Shown: positions 8,677 to 17,710, counted from the stretch's first letter. The stretch is 64,000 bases of DNA from Paenibacillus polymyxa (GCF_018614975.1 NZ_JAGGNR010000021.1:1-64000); one strand, 5' to 3'. A program made the numbers and translations. Notes: generated from the sequence alone by a model not told the origin.

Positions 8677-10862
8677 TGTACCACCTCCTTGCTAGCGTAA
8701 ATCTGCGCAAGGCGATTCCCTTTTCCTTCGAGTAGCCATAGGATTGACGTTACACCACGCGGATAGTACTTGCTGCCAACCGCCACACCAGACAGGATCT
8801 GATCACTCCAGCACCAGTAGGATTCCTCCGGATGCAGCAGCCAGTTGACATGAGCCGCGTCTGCTGCCTTGCCTGTCTCATTCCATTCCACACCCAGCAG
8901 CTCTCTAGCGATAAACTGGGACAAATAGATTTTGCTCAGCCACGAGTTATTGCTTGTTGAGGACAGTTTCCAGCCTCCATCTTCGAACAGACATGTTCCC
9001 GGTACAAGAACCGTCTTCAGATGAGTTTGGAGTGCTTTCAGATAAGGTCCAAAGCGACCATTGACATCCAGTGCTGCTTCACAGCCTGTAAAGTACGGGA
9101 ACACCAGACCTTCAATCGCCGGAATGATTCGAGAATCATTATTTTCTGCAATAACAGCTGGAATGTAGCCGCCATCAGTCAACTGTGCAGCAATACTGGC
9201 AGCGCAGCGATCCGCTTGAAGCCCAGCTTGATGGGACAGATCCGCCAACTTCTCCGTTGCGAACAGCTTCTCTAATGCAACATAAACCGCCCAACATTTA
9301 CCCGCCAGATAGATATTATTGCGAGACTGTCCAAGTGACACATCCAGGCTGTCGTAGGTTGTAATCTCCGCTCCACCTTGGGTTCGGCTGCTATCCAGAC
9401 CCATCAGACCGTTACGCTGCTCAGCATCGGGATGGTCACGATTAAGCATGCTTTCGAAGCATTCCTGGATAACAGGCAACATGTTTTTCACAAAAGCTTG
9501 ATCCTGTGTCTGTTCAATGTATACTGTCGCGCAGCAGAGCCAGTTCACCAGTTCCTCGTGGCTCATCTGTGAGAAGCAGTCGTCAATGCCAACCAGCTCA
9601 TATGCCGAGTGTCCAGGGCGTGAGAACACATTGGCAACACCAATATCATGGGTAAAGGTAATTCCGCCCGGATATAACTTCTCTTCTCCCGGAAAACGTA
9701 CCTGATCCGTATAACTGTACCGTTTTACAAACCACTCCAGCTCATTACGCACCGTCCATGGATTCAAGGCAAGCTCGAAGTACAACTGATCAGCCGTCAG
9801 ATCAAGTGTGTTCATCATTCGATACTCCCCTTCGTTCACCACCCAGAGTGGCTCACCATCGGCATCCAGCAGTTGAGTACTGGCATAATAGCTGTGAATG
9901 GAATGAGCAAGCATGAATGATTGATCTTCGGTCAAAGCAGCCGATCCAAGGCGCTGTTCAACCTCTCCACAGGATACGGTCAACTCACTGAAGCGTTGTA
10001 GTGCATACTCTCCTGCTGCCTGAATATCGGAGAAGTACCGCGTATACCAATACGTAGTGTCCATTCCGGTTGTCACAATGCCCCCGCGATAGAAACATAC
10101 TGCGAATTGATACGTACGTTTCTCTCCAGCAGGCACCTCCATCAGTAGTGCAGCGGTTGAGCCAAGTCCAAATGCCAGATTATCCCGATGTTTCTCCTGC
10201 AAGAGCTTCTCCAACGTAAATCCGCGTGCGGGCCACAGTCCGTCATCTGCCGACATAATCGCTGTAAGTCGACCTTGTCCCACACCTGTGATGGAGCCAC
10301 CTTCCGGTCCCCCAATCAGACGCATCGCAGAGTACGGATCATTGCCCTGATAGCCAAAGTAGGCTTTGCGGGGTTGTTGACCTTCTGTGTTGTCAATCGT
10401 CATCTCAACCAATACGGCAGGTACGAGTGCATCCATTAAGGCTTCACGATCCCCACTCGTTGGATCAGGTACTGGACGTACAGGCGAGTAGATACGGAAC
10501 GTCAGATCTCCAGCAGTCCATGTATCCGTACCCGAGGTGAATTCACGGGTAATATCTTCATCGCGAAAAGCCGTAATCAGAGGTTGTGGAACTTTGGTCG
10601 CTGTTGTCGACGTCGGGTCCCCATTCTCCAACTTCTCTACATCATAACGGCTGCTCTCATCCTCGGAAGCTTCATAAAAAGGAAGCGCCTGATAATTGTC
10701 GCCATCGCGAGATTGTAATCCAATATATATATTCTGGTCAGCCGGCTTGCCGAGTTCAAGACCCAGCCCTCCTTTGGCTCCTTTGTATCCCAGTGTAAAA
10801 CTCGCAAAAGCACCAATCGGTGCGTGATGTGCATTATAAAAGATGGATTTGGATGTATTCAT
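8673..10862 (-). CDS. xynB: Beta-xylosidase, GH52
   Basis: A 729-residue intracellular enzyme. The N-terminal FYNAHHAPIGAFASFTLG is a hallmark of GH52, a family found mainly in Geobacillus and Paenibacillus. The catalytic nucleophile region reads VVNEGEYRMMNT and the acid/base region reads TTYDSLDVSLGQ, both intact. It cuts xylobiose and xylooligomers to xylose. No signal peptide is present, so an uptake system (not in this window) must bring the oligomers in. GAGAGGGG precedes the ATG at 10862, and a cre-like site lies 27-40 bases upstream. It is the first gene of a two-gene operon with aguA, divergent from the AraC-type regulator. Confidence 0.95.
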   Translation of the reverse strand: MNTSKSIFYNAHHAPIGAFASFTLGYKGAKGGLGLELGKPADQNIYIGLQSRDGDNYQALPFYEASEDESSRYDVEKLENGDPTSTTATKVPQPLITAFRDEDITREFTSGTDTWTAGDLTFRIYSPVRPVPDPTSGDREALMDALVPAVLVEMTIDNTEGQQPRKAYFGYQGNDPYSAMRLIGGPEGGSITGVGQGRLTAIMSADDGLWPARGFTLEKLLQEKHRDNLAFGLGSTAALLMEVPAGEKRTYQFAVCFYRGGIVTTGMDTTYWYTRYFSDIQAAGEYALQRFSELTVSCGEVEQRLGSAALTEDQSFMLAHSIHSYYASTQLLDADGEPLWVVNEGEYRMMNTLDLTADQLYFELALNPWTVRNELEWFVKRYSYTDQVRFPGEEKLYPGGITFTHDIGVANVFSRPGHSAYELVGIDDCFSQMSHEELVNWLCCATVYIEQTQDQAFVKNMLPVIQECFESMLNRDHPDAEQRNGLMGLDSSRTQGGAEITTYDSLDVSLGQSRNNIYLAGKCWAVYVALEKLFATEKLADLSHQAGLQADRCAASIAAQLTDGGYIPAVIAENNDSRIIPAIEGLVFPYFTGCEAALDVNGRFGPYLKALQTHLKTVLVPGTCLFEDGGWKLSSTSNNSWLSKIYLSQFIARELLGVEWNETGKAADAAHVNWLLHPEESYWCWSDQILSGVAVGSKYYPRGVTSILWLLEGKGNRLAQIYASKEVVQ

Positions 10863-10888
10863 GAATCATAACCCCTCTCAGAATGGTT

Positions 10889-10902
10889 TGCATACGTTTT
10901 CA
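10889..10902. promoter_or_regulatory. Candidate cre (CcpA) site upstream of the GH52 gene
   Basis: On the minus strand this reads TGAAAACGTATGCA, matching the consensus TGWAANCGNTNWCA at all but two positions. Its place just ahead of a xylan-degrading operon suits carbon catabolite repression. Confidence 0.5.
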
Positions 10903-10959
10903 TTAGCCCCATCCTACCACGGGGTTCCACCTCAGACCATGATCAAATCAATCGGATAT

Positions 10960-10988
10960 TTACCCAAATCAAGCTGATAGACTATAAT
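10960..10988 (+). promoter_or_regulatory. Candidate promoter of the AraC-type regulator
   Basis: A perfect -10 box TATAAT at 10983-10988 has a weak -35 (TTACCC) 17 bases upstream. It reads toward the AraC-family gene that starts at 11083. Confidence 0.4.
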
Positions 10989-11082
10989 GGATTAAAGCGG
11001 TTACACGAAACCATTCCATTTGATATAAGTGCGTAATCAAAATTACATTTTTTAAACAACCTCTTATGAAGGGGGATCTCCC

Positions 11083-11994
11083 ATGTCTTCAACTTACTTG
11101 CCTCCTACTTTGGGAGAAAGTGTCCATGAAGTTTTTTATCCAGATGTGCAAACAACGGTTAATCTGTTCGCTATTCATTTACGAAGTGTCGGTACGGACT
11201 GGGATTATCCGGCGCATGAGCACCCTCAATATGAATTGAATTATGTCACGGAAGGCGAGCAACGCATGATGGTGAATGGTACCCTATACATTCAAAAGGC
11301 TGGCGAACTGCTCCTGATTCCTCCGGGAAGCATTCATTCCAGCCAGAGCCATAACGGCAAGGGATTCACGTATTTTTGCATGCATTTTGACATTGATGAT
11401 CAGTTGTTCCTATCATTGCTGGCCCGCATCAAACAAGTACGATTTAGTAGGGATAGTCCGGTTACGCAGCAGATTGAGCCGGTTTTACGCAAATTGATGT
11501 CATCTGCGGATGATGAAACAGCAAATACGATGGTACAGCGTATGCAGTTGCAATCTGCGGTATTTGAACTATTTGGCCATCTGTGGGAGGCAGTCTCGCA
11601 AGAGGCAGCGCAATGGTTTACCGACGGACACGAGAAGATCGAACTCGCCCACCAGATTCGTAATCGATTGCAAGGTCTGATGAGTCAGCAATTCAAACAG
11701 GGACACGAATCCAACGGTCACTATGGCATTGATGATATTGCAGCAGAGCTGGGCATCAGTTCTTCTCACTGTAATCGTGTGTTCAAGCAGGTGTTCGGTC
11801 AGTCTCCCCGTGCTGTATTGTCCCAGTTGGTGTTGCATGAAGCGAAGCTTCTTCTGGGCAATCCGAAGCTGTCCGTGCAGAATATTGCCGTCATGCTTGG
11901 TTATAAGGATATTGCCCATTTCAGTCGTCAATTCAAGCGCTGGTCAGGCATGTCACCCTCCCGTTACCGACAGGAACAGCCTGCTCTGGAATAA
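11083..11994 (+). CDS. AraC-family transcriptional regulator with N-terminal cupin domain
   Basis: A 303-residue protein. An N-terminal cupin (about residues 25-115, with HEHPQYELNYV and PPGSIHS) is the likely ligand-binding part. The C-terminal 100 residues hold two helix-turn-helix motifs ending GYKDIAHFSRQFKRWSGMSPSRYR, the classical AraC signature. It is divergent from the xynB-aguA operon with only about 220 bases between them, so it most likely controls that operon in response to a xylan-derived sugar; the effector is not known. AAGGGGG precedes the ATG at 11083. Its stop codon lies inside a terminator stem (11975-12013). Confidence 0.9.
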   Translation: MSSTYLPPTLGESVHEVFYPDVQTTVNLFAIHLRSVGTDWDYPAHEHPQYELNYVTEGEQRMMVNGTLYIQKAGELLLIPPGSIHSSQSHNGKGFTYFCMHFDIDDQLFLSLLARIKQVRFSRDSPVTQQIEPVLRKLMSSADDETANTMVQRMQLQSAVFELFGHLWEAVSQEAAQWFTDGHEKIELAHQIRNRLQGLMSQQFKQGHESNGHYGIDDIAAELGISSSHCNRVFKQVFGQSPRAVLSQLVLHEAKLLLGNPKLSVQNIAVMLGYKDIAHFSRQFKRWSGMSPSRYRQEQPALE

Positions 11995-12013
11995 GGTCCA
12001 GTAGCAGGCTGTT
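11975..12013. terminator. Terminator overlapping the end of the AraC-type gene
   Basis: AACAGCCTGCT (11975-11985) pairs perfectly with 12003-12013, and a T-run follows on the plus strand. The stop codon at 11992-11994 lies in the loop. The aldehyde dehydrogenase gene converges from the other side, so the stem may also slow transcription there. Confidence 0.85.
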
Positions 12014-12025
12014 AGTTTTTCTTAA

Positions 12026-13429
12026 TTATTTCAACAAACGCTTAATCAGCTTCAGCTTGTTATCATACGGTGGATATAGAATCGGCAGATTCAACTTAGT
12101 GCTTTTTTTCAGTACACTTTTGAGATGAGAGAAGGTTTCGAAGCTGTACTGCCCATGATACGAACCAACACCAGAATGACCAACACCACCAAACGGCAGA
12201 CGTGGATTCGCAACATGTGTGATGGTATCGTTAATGCAGCCGCCTCCAAAAGAAACTTCGCGCAGCACTTTATCCTGAACCCGGGTGTCGGAAGTGAACA
12301 AATACAAGGCGAGTGGTTTCGGCCGCTTTACGATTTCTACAATGGCTTCACTCAGGTTACGATAACTAATGATTGGCAGAATGGGTCCAAAAATCTCATC
12401 TTCCATCGTTGCTGCATCCCAGGACTCCGCATCAATTAAAGTAGGTTCAATGAAGCGATCTTCCTCATCCGAAGCTCCCCCATATATTAATTTGGCCTGA
12501 TCCCGTTCAATCAAAGTCGTCAGTCGTTTAAAATGTCCCTTGTTCACGATTCGCCCATAGTCCTTGTTGTGCTGAATATCCGAACCAAAGAAGGATACAA
12601 TCGCTGCTTTCATCTCCGTAATTAACGGTTCCTTCACGCGCTCATGCACAAGTAAATAATCGGGTGCGATACAGGTCTGTCCTGTATTGAGCAGTTTGCC
12701 CCATATAATGCGCTCAGCTGCTACTTTGATATCCGCCTGTTCATCCACGATGACCGGGCTCTTGCCTCCAAGTTCTAACGTAACGGGAACGAGATTTTTG
12801 GCAGCTGCCTCCATCACAATCTTGCCTACCGGTACACTGCCTGTAAAAAAGATATAGTCGAATGGCGCGTTAATCAGCGCTGTCGTTGTTTCTTTTGCAC
12901 CATCAAGCACTTGTACGTATGCCGGTTCGAACACACTCGCAATCATCTCACGTATAACAGCGGACACCGCAGGTGTATTCTCTGACGCTTTGAGCACGGC
13001 TGTGTTGCCTGCCGCAATAGCACCTACCAATGGTTCGATTAAGAGTTGAAAAGGATAATTAAACGGTCCGATGATCAGAACCGCCCCGTAGGGTTCAGGT
13101 ATGATATAACTTTTCGAACCCAGGAGTGCCATTTGCGTTTTGACTTTAACGGGTTTCACCCATTTCTTCACTTTACGAATGGTGTGTGTGATGCTATCCA
13201 TCATAAATCCGATCTCGGTCGTATACGATTCGAACTCACTTTTGCCCAAATCCTGATAGAGAGCTTCGGTCAGTCTGGACTCGTACTTTTGAATGGCCTG
13301 CTTCAGTTGGGTCAAACGCGCAATTCGAGCTTCTGCCGATCGTGTTGCCCCGGAACGAAAAAATTGTCGTTGCTGCTCCAAAATCTGTTCAACTTCCTGA
13401 CTGGTTACTTCCTGTATAGTCGTTGTCAT
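12026..13429 (-). CDS. Aldehyde dehydrogenase (class 3-like)
   Basis: A 467-residue NAD(P)-dependent aldehyde dehydrogenase of the short, membrane-associated/class 3 type (B. subtilis YwdH-like). The glutamate motif LELGGKSPVIVD and the catalytic cysteine in NTGQTCIAPDYLL are both intact. At the C-terminus LPILYPPYDNKLKLIKRLLK is a basic amphipathic tail typical of this subgroup. GAGGAG sits before the ATG at 13429; the frame reaches 13459 without a better start. It probably forms a two-gene operon with the ArsR-type regulator upstream (88-base gap), which suggests induction by a toxic aldehyde or a redox signal. Confidence 0.9.
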   Translation of the reverse strand: MTTTIQEVTSQEVEQILEQQRQFFRSGATRSAEARIARLTQLKQAIQKYESRLTEALYQDLGKSEFESYTTEIGFMMDSITHTIRKVKKWVKPVKVKTQMALLGSKSYIIPEPYGAVLIIGPFNYPFQLLIEPLVGAIAAGNTAVLKASENTPAVSAVIREMIASVFEPAYVQVLDGAKETTTALINAPFDYIFFTGSVPVGKIVMEAAAKNLVPVTLELGGKSPVIVDEQADIKVAAERIIWGKLLNTGQTCIAPDYLLVHERVKEPLITEMKAAIVSFFGSDIQHNKDYGRIVNKGHFKRLTTLIERDQAKLIYGGASDEEDRFIEPTLIDAESWDAATMEDEIFGPILPIISYRNLSEAIVEIVKRPKPLALYLFTSDTRVQDKVLREVSFGGGCINDTITHVANPRLPFGGVGHSGVGSYHGQYSFETFSHLKSVLKKSTKLNLPILYPPYDNKLKLIKRLLK

Positions 13430-13517
13430 ATATATACTCCTCTGTTCATTATTGATCAAGCGTTTAAACTTACGAACCTATAAGACACATGCCAAAGCAT
13501 GTTTGATCACTATTAAT

Positions 13518-13820
13518 CTACAGACACTCTTCTTCCAAAGCAGCTACCAGTTCCTTCAGCAGTTCCACCGATGCATTCAATGAAGCCGAATAATAGCGCT
13601 GTGTACCCTTCTGTTCCACAGATATAAGCCCCTTCTCTAACAACAGCTTGAGATGATGAGATATGGCTGGCCGGGATAGACTGGATTGTTCGGTAATTTC
13701 GTTCACCGTCATTCTGCCCTTCTCGGTGAGTGTCAGCAAAATGGATTGACGATGGTTGTCACTTAACACCTGAAATAATGGAATACAGGTTTGAAAAACG
13801 CTAATTGCTTTTTGTCCCAT
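13518..13820 (-). CDS. ArsR-family winged-helix repressor
   Basis: A 100-residue protein with the ArsR/SmtB winged helix: LFQVLSDNHRQSILLTL, then the recognition helix SSLSRPAISHHLKLLLEKGLI, and the wing EQKGTQRYYS. It lacks the CxC metal-binding motif of metal sensors; its only cysteines are near the N-terminus and at the very C-terminus (EEECL). So it may sense something other than a metal. GAGGTG precedes the ATG. It is first in an apparent operon with the aldehyde dehydrogenase. Confidence 0.85.
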   Translation of the reverse strand: MGQKAISVFQTCIPLFQVLSDNHRQSILLTLTEKGRMTVNEITEQSSLSRPAISHHLKLLLEKGLISVEQKGTQRYYSASLNASVELLKELVAALEEECL

Positions 13821-13987
13821 GGTTTCACCTCTATGCTATTTCTTATATATTATTTCTACGTATATTTTCTCTGTTTGATGTCTGTTGGTTTAAACATTCG
13901 AACCAAGTGACTGAATTGTACTCTTTAATCACTTAAACTGCAAGTAAACCAACAACTAAATTTAAAACTATACCGATAAAGCGCTTC

Positions 13988-14015
13988 CATACTACCATAC
14001 AAGTATGGTAGTATG
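13988..14015. promoter_or_regulatory. Perfect 28-bp operator palindrome upstream of uxuA
   Basis: CATACTACCATAC, then AA, then the exact complement: a 13-base perfect inverted repeat. Its form suits a dimeric GntR-type (FadR subfamily) repressor. It is followed at once by the remains of such a regulator and then by uxuA-uxuB. The bases just before it (ATAAAGCGCTTCCA) resemble a poor cre site. Confidence 0.65.
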
Positions 14016-14021
14016 TCAATG

Positions 14022-14215
14022 AAGGAGTTGAAGTTGAGGAAGCACGATTCATGCGTGAACAGCTAGAACGAGCCGTAATCAGGCTAGCCTGCGAGAACTT
14101 TCCGAACGAACAGATTGATGGCACTTGAACAGAACCTTGCGTGGCAACAGGAATGCAGGATCAAACCGGAGCTGTCCTGCAGGATACATATCCTTCCTAT
14201 TTTCAACAACTGAAT
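14022..14215 (+). pseudogene. Remnant of a GntR (FCD-domain) regulator
   Basis: Reading from about 14022 gives NEGVEVEEARFMREQLERA followed by VIRLACENFPNEQID, then a stop near 14126. Shifting frame by one base continues as ALEQNLAWQQECRIKPE. This is the pattern of the first FCD helices of FadR-subfamily GntR regulators, which commonly control uronate genes. There is no DNA-binding domain and no start codon, and the upstream frame is closed by a TAG inside the operator. I infer a deleted and frameshifted uxuR-like gene. The assignment rests on about 55 residues by eye. Confidence 0.5.
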
Positions 14216-14249
14216 TTTTCTTCCTACTATTCATGATGAGGTGAACGTG

Positions 14250-15317
14250 ATGAGAATGGTTTTTCGCTGGTTCGGCGAAGGCAATGATACGGTAACGCTG
14301 GATCATATCCGGCAGATTCCGGGTGTTGAAGGTATTGTGTGGGCACTGCACGATGTTCCTGCTGGCGAGGAATGGCCGATGGACAAAATACTCGCTGTCA
14401 AAACAGAAGCAGACAAGGCCGGGTTACATCTGGATGTCGTTGAGAGTGTGAACATCCATGAGGATATCAAGTTGGGCCTGCCATCAAGGGATAAATACAT
14501 TGCGAACTATATCAAAACAATGGAGAAACTGGCTCAGGTGGGTGTGAAGGTTATCTGTTACAACTTTATGCCGATCTTCGACTGGCTTCGCACAGATATG
14601 CACAAGGAAATGGAGGATGGCTCAACTGCCCTCTTCTATGAGCACAGTAAACTCGCAGATATAGAACCTCTGGAACTCGTTCGACGCATTACGGAAAACT
14701 CCGCACTCACCATGCCAGGTTGGGAACCGGAACGATTGCAGTATTTAACCGGACTGTTTGAAGCCTACAAAGATGTAACCGAAGACCATATGTGGGAGCA
14801 CGCACGTTATTTCCTGCAAGAAATTATTCCTGCAGCGGAACGGCTGGGGATTCGAATGGCGATCCATCCGGATGACCCGCCATGGCCAATCTTTGGATTA
14901 CCAAAGATTATTACAACTCAGGAGAATGTTCGGAAATATTTGAATCTTTATGATAGCCCTTATAATAGCGTGACGCTGTGCAGTGGCTCATTGGGAGCGA
15001 ATGCTGACAATGACATTATCGGGATGGTACACGAATTCAAGGATCGAATTCCATTTGCCCACATTCGTAATGTCAAAATCTACGATAACGGCGACTTTAT
15101 CGAAACCTCACATCGCAGTCAGGATGGCAGTGTTGATATTGCAGGGGTTGTTGAGGCTTATCACGATATCGGTTATGAAGGTTATGCAAGACCCGACCAC
15201 GGTCGTCATCTCTGGGGAGAACAGTGCCGACCTGGCTATGGACTCTATGACCGGGCATTGGGGATCATGTATCTCTGGGGCGTCTGGGATTCCCTGCAAA
15301 GGAGGGCAAAAGCATGA
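14250..15317 (+). CDS. uxuA: Mannonate dehydratase
   Basis: A 355-residue protein starting MRMVFRWFGEGNDTVTLDHIRQIPGV, the typical UxuA N-terminus, with conserved CYNFMPIFDWLRTD, MAIHPDDPPWPIFGLP and HIRNVK blocks. It dehydrates D-mannonate to 2-keto-3-deoxygluconate. The ATG at 14250 follows GAGGTG; the GTG at 14241 is in frame but lies inside the ribosome site. The stop overlaps the start of the next gene (ATGA), so uxuA and uxuB are coupled. A perfect palindrome lies upstream (13988-14015), but the local regulator is decayed. Confidence 0.95.
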   Translation: MRMVFRWFGEGNDTVTLDHIRQIPGVEGIVWALHDVPAGEEWPMDKILAVKTEADKAGLHLDVVESVNIHEDIKLGLPSRDKYIANYIKTMEKLAQVGVKVICYNFMPIFDWLRTDMHKEMEDGSTALFYEHSKLADIEPLELVRRITENSALTMPGWEPERLQYLTGLFEAYKDVTEDHMWEHARYFLQEIIPAAERLGIRMAIHPDDPPWPIFGLPKIITTQENVRKYLNLYDSPYNSVTLCSGSLGANADNDIIGMVHEFKDRIPFAHIRNVKIYDNGDFIETSHRSQDGSVDIAGVVEAYHDIGYEGYARPDHGRHLWGEQCRPGYGLYDRALGIMYLWGVWDSLQRRAKA

Positions 15318-16177
15318 GTGAACACCAATATGAACGCTCATCTCGTCTTGAAGGCAGAACAGCTGTAATCACCGGAGGTGCCGGAGTGCTATGCCGCTCC
15401 ATGGCGGAAGAACTCGCTCGGCACGGTGCAAGTGTAGCCATCCTGAACCGCACCGTGTCCAAGGGGCAGGAAGTTGTAGCTGCGATTGAAGCTGCCGGTG
15501 GCAGAGCGATTGCTATTGCCTGTGACGTAACCCAGGCCGATAGTGTGCAAGCGGCGGCAGATGCTGTGCTGGAACAGCTTGGGCCATGCGATATTCTGAT
15601 TAATGGCGCGGGTGGCAATAACGCCAGTGCCAACACCACAAATGAAATTTTCAGATTGGAAGATCTGGAAAAGAGCAATATCACTACATTTTTCGATGTA
15701 AGTGTAGAGGGATTTCGTCAGGTGATGGATCTGAATTTTGTCGGTTCTCTCATCCCCACTCAGATCTTTGCAAGACATATGATAGAGCGTGATGTTCCGG
15801 CGACTGTCATCAACATTTCTTCCATGAGCGCCCCATCGCCCATGACGAAAGTTCCTGCATATAGCGCTGCGAAGGCAGCAATTAACAACTTCACGCAGTG
15901 GCTCGCCGTTCATCTGGCCGAATCCGGTATTCGTGTCAATGCTATTGCACCTGGGTTCTTCCTAACTGAGCAAAACCGTAATCTATTACTGCAACCAGAC
16001 GGCTCACCAACGGAACGTTCCAGTAAAATTATTGCGCATACACCCATGCGTCGCTTCGGCAAACCGGAAGACCTGCTTGGCACGTTGATGTGGCTTGCGG
16101 ATGAAAGACAATCCGGCTTTGTCACTGGCACAGTCATTCCGGTAGATGGCGGATTTATGGCCTATTCCGGTGTTTAA
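15314..16177 (+). CDS. uxuB: D-mannonate oxidoreductase (fructuronate reductase), SDR type
   Basis: A 287-residue SDR with TGGAGVLC in the Rossmann motif, NGAGGNNASANT around the NAG position, an insert with FFDVSVEGFRQVMDLNF, and the catalytic YSAAKAA. This pattern matches B. subtilis YjmF-type fructuronate reductases, which convert D-fructuronate to D-mannonate with NADH. They are unrelated to the long-chain UxuB of E. coli. It is coupled to uxuA by a 4-base overlap, which supports the assignment. Repeat family 2 begins almost at its stop codon. Confidence 0.9.
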   Translation: MSEHQYERSSRLEGRTAVITGGAGVLCRSMAEELARHGASVAILNRTVSKGQEVVAAIEAAGGRAIAIACDVTQADSVQAAADAVLEQLGPCDILINGAGGNNASANTTNEIFRLEDLEKSNITTFFDVSVEGFRQVMDLNFVGSLIPTQIFARHMIERDVPATVINISSMSAPSPMTKVPAYSAAKAAINNFTQWLAVHLAESGIRVNAIAPGFFLTEQNRNLLLQPDGSPTERSSKIIAHTPMRRFGKPEDLLGTLMWLADERQSGFVTGTVIPVDGGFMAYSGV

Positions 16178-16180
16178 CGA

Positions 16181-16351
16181 TTTCTTACACAGACACTCCG
16201 ATGAAAGAACAACCTTCCAATCGCTGTTATCCCCAGATTTTATTGATTCACTTTTTAGAAGGAGAAATCCGGCGATAAAGGCGAGCGCTTCGCTTTTTCA
16301 GGTTTTTTCTTTCCTCTCCGTTACGTGTAAATAATCAGTTCAACTAATATA
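16181..16351. repeat. Dispersed repeat family 2, near-complete copy
   Basis: About 170 bases with CACTCCGATGA, CCTTCCAATCGCTGTTATCCCC and a right end CGTGTAAATAATCAGTTCAACT. The right end is the inverted complement of the left end seen at 46953 and 51413. A central stem pairs TTATC.CC.GATTT (16227-16240) with AAATC.GG.GATAA (16265-16278). The left terminus is eroded. It lies directly after the uxuB stop codon. Confidence 0.7.
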
Positions 16352-16365
16352 GAGAATTTATAGAG

Positions 16366-16403
16366 ACCGAAGCCTGGGGCACTTATCCAGGTTTCGGTTT
16401 TTT
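16366..16403. terminator. Terminator downstream of uxuB
   Basis: CCGAAgCCTGG pairs with CCAGGtTTCGG, followed by TTTTTT on the plus strand. It probably ends the uxuA-uxuB transcript about 190 bases after the stop codon, beyond the repeat. Confidence 0.8.
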
Positions 16404-16485
16404 GTGTTCAAGCATAAGATCATCCAGCGTAGGAAAAGCTTGTTATAGTACTAGGCTAAGTGAAGTAAAGGAAGGCGATACATAT

Positions 16486-17214
16486 ATGATGGAAGAAACA
16501 TGGGTTGTCACCGTTCGTTCGATTATCACCTTTATAACCTTGATCATCTATACAAGGGTGCTAGGTAAACAACAAATGGGTAACCTGACGTATTTTGATT
16601 ACATTAACGGGATCACCATCGGTTCCATCGCAGGAACATTTGCGACAGAGTTATCTTCGAAGGCATGGATTCATTTTGTTGCGCTGACCATTTTCACACT
16701 GATCACGATCATCTTTCAGTTCGTTACGATGAAAAGTCGAACCCTCTCCAAATTGATGGATTCCGATCCTACCCTGGTGATTCAGGAAGGCAAAGTTCTG
16801 GAACAAAACCTGCATAAAATGCGTGTGAAATTTGACGAACTGACCGTCATGCTCCGCCAAAAAGATGTATTTGATATTACTACAATCAACTATGCTATCA
16901 TGGAGCCCGATGGCAGTCTCTCTGTTGTGTTAAAACCGGAGCATCAGCCTGTTACCGCCAAAGATATGCATATGCATCCCCCGAAAAGCAAGCTGATGAC
17001 CGAACTGATCATTGATGGTGTTCTGATCAAACAGAACTTGTATGAGAGACATAAGGATATCAAGTGGCTCACCGAACAACTGAAAAAGCAAAAAGTGACG
17101 ATTCAAGATATTGCATTTGCTGCCATTCTACCCAATGACAAATTGTACATTGATCTCTTCGATGATCGTTTTAACGAAAAAGTGGATATGGGTGACTATG
17201 AAGGACCATTCTAA
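16486..17214 (+). CDS. DUF421-domain membrane protein (YetF family)
   Basis: A 242-residue protein with three N-terminal membrane segments (about residues 8-75), including YTRVLGKQQMGNLTYFDYINGITIGSIAG, the DUF421 signature, followed by the YetF-type soluble domain. The function is not established; members of this family occur widely in spore formers. I chose the first ATG of an ATGATG pair behind GGAAGG; the longer frame from 16402 is not supported. The next gene, DUF4363, follows after 26 bases, a pairing that is common in Bacillales. Confidence 0.85.
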   Translation: MMEETWVVTVRSIITFITLIIYTRVLGKQQMGNLTYFDYINGITIGSIAGTFATELSSKAWIHFVALTIFTLITIIFQFVTMKSRTLSKLMDSDPTLVIQEGKVLEQNLHKMRVKFDELTVMLRQKDVFDITTINYAIMEPDGSLSVVLKPEHQPVTAKDMHMHPPKSKLMTELIIDGVLIKQNLYERHKDIKWLTEQLKKQKVTIQDIAFAAILPNDKLYIDLFDDRFNEKVDMGDYEGPF

Positions 17215-17240
17215 ATGTTCACATTGCGGGAGGTGGTTGA

Positions 17241-17612
17241 ATGAAAACACGTTTCTGGTTGCTATATGTACTTCCAATCTTTTTGATCTTGCTATTCGTA
17301 GCGATCATGGCTAGCGGAACATATCTCAAAAAACCATTTGGTACCCAAGATCGATTACTCGAATCAGTGCAAACGCTGGAAAAGCACGTTGAGGGCAAAC
17401 AGTGGACGGCAGCCAAGTCACAGATTGATTATGCGATGCAGGCGTGGGATAAAATCGTCAACCGCATTCAGTTTAGTGTGGAGCGTGAAACGATATATGA
17501 CATTCTGGGCACCCTTGCTCGGATGAAAGGCGGCGTTGCAGCACAGGATGATAAGGCGATTATGGAGGAGATTTATTACTTTTATGTATTATGGGATAAT
17601 CTTGGAAATTAG
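17241..17612 (+). CDS. DUF4363-family membrane-anchored protein
   Basis: A 123-residue protein with one N-terminal membrane helix (residues 5-27), then a soluble, probably helical part containing WTAAKSQIDYAMQAWDKI and ending FYVLWDNLGN. The length and pattern fit DUF4363. It lies directly after the DUF421 gene and has a strong GGGAGG, so the two are likely co-transcribed. No biochemical role is known. Confidence 0.8.
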   Translation: MKTRFWLLYVLPIFLILLFVAIMASGTYLKKPFGTQDRLLESVQTLEKHVEGKQWTAAKSQIDYAMQAWDKIVNRIQFSVERETIYDILGTLARMKGGVAAQDDKAIMEEIYYFYVLWDNLGN

Positions 17613-17647
17613 GTTCAATTTGTTCAATATCAGATGTACGTCCAAAG

Positions 17648-17688
17648 CAAAAGGCACTCTCCTTTCGTGAAGAAAGGAAGTGCCTTTT
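17648..17688. terminator. Bidirectional terminator
   Basis: AAAGGCACTcTCCTTTC pairs with GAAAGGAAGTGCCTTT, with T-rich sequence after it on the plus strand and A-rich sequence before it. It separates the plus-strand DUF4363 gene from the converging M50-like gene. Confidence 0.85.
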
Positions 17689-17710
17689 GCTTTGTATACC
17701 TTTATAATCA

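Noticed and set aside
14079..14351. Minus-strand open frame opposite the GntR remnant and uxuA start
   Set aside because: It overlaps the uxuA start and has no recognisable domain.
16146..16334. Open frame across the uxuB end and the family 2 repeat
   Set aside because: It runs through the repeat and overlaps uxuB out of frame; no family features.
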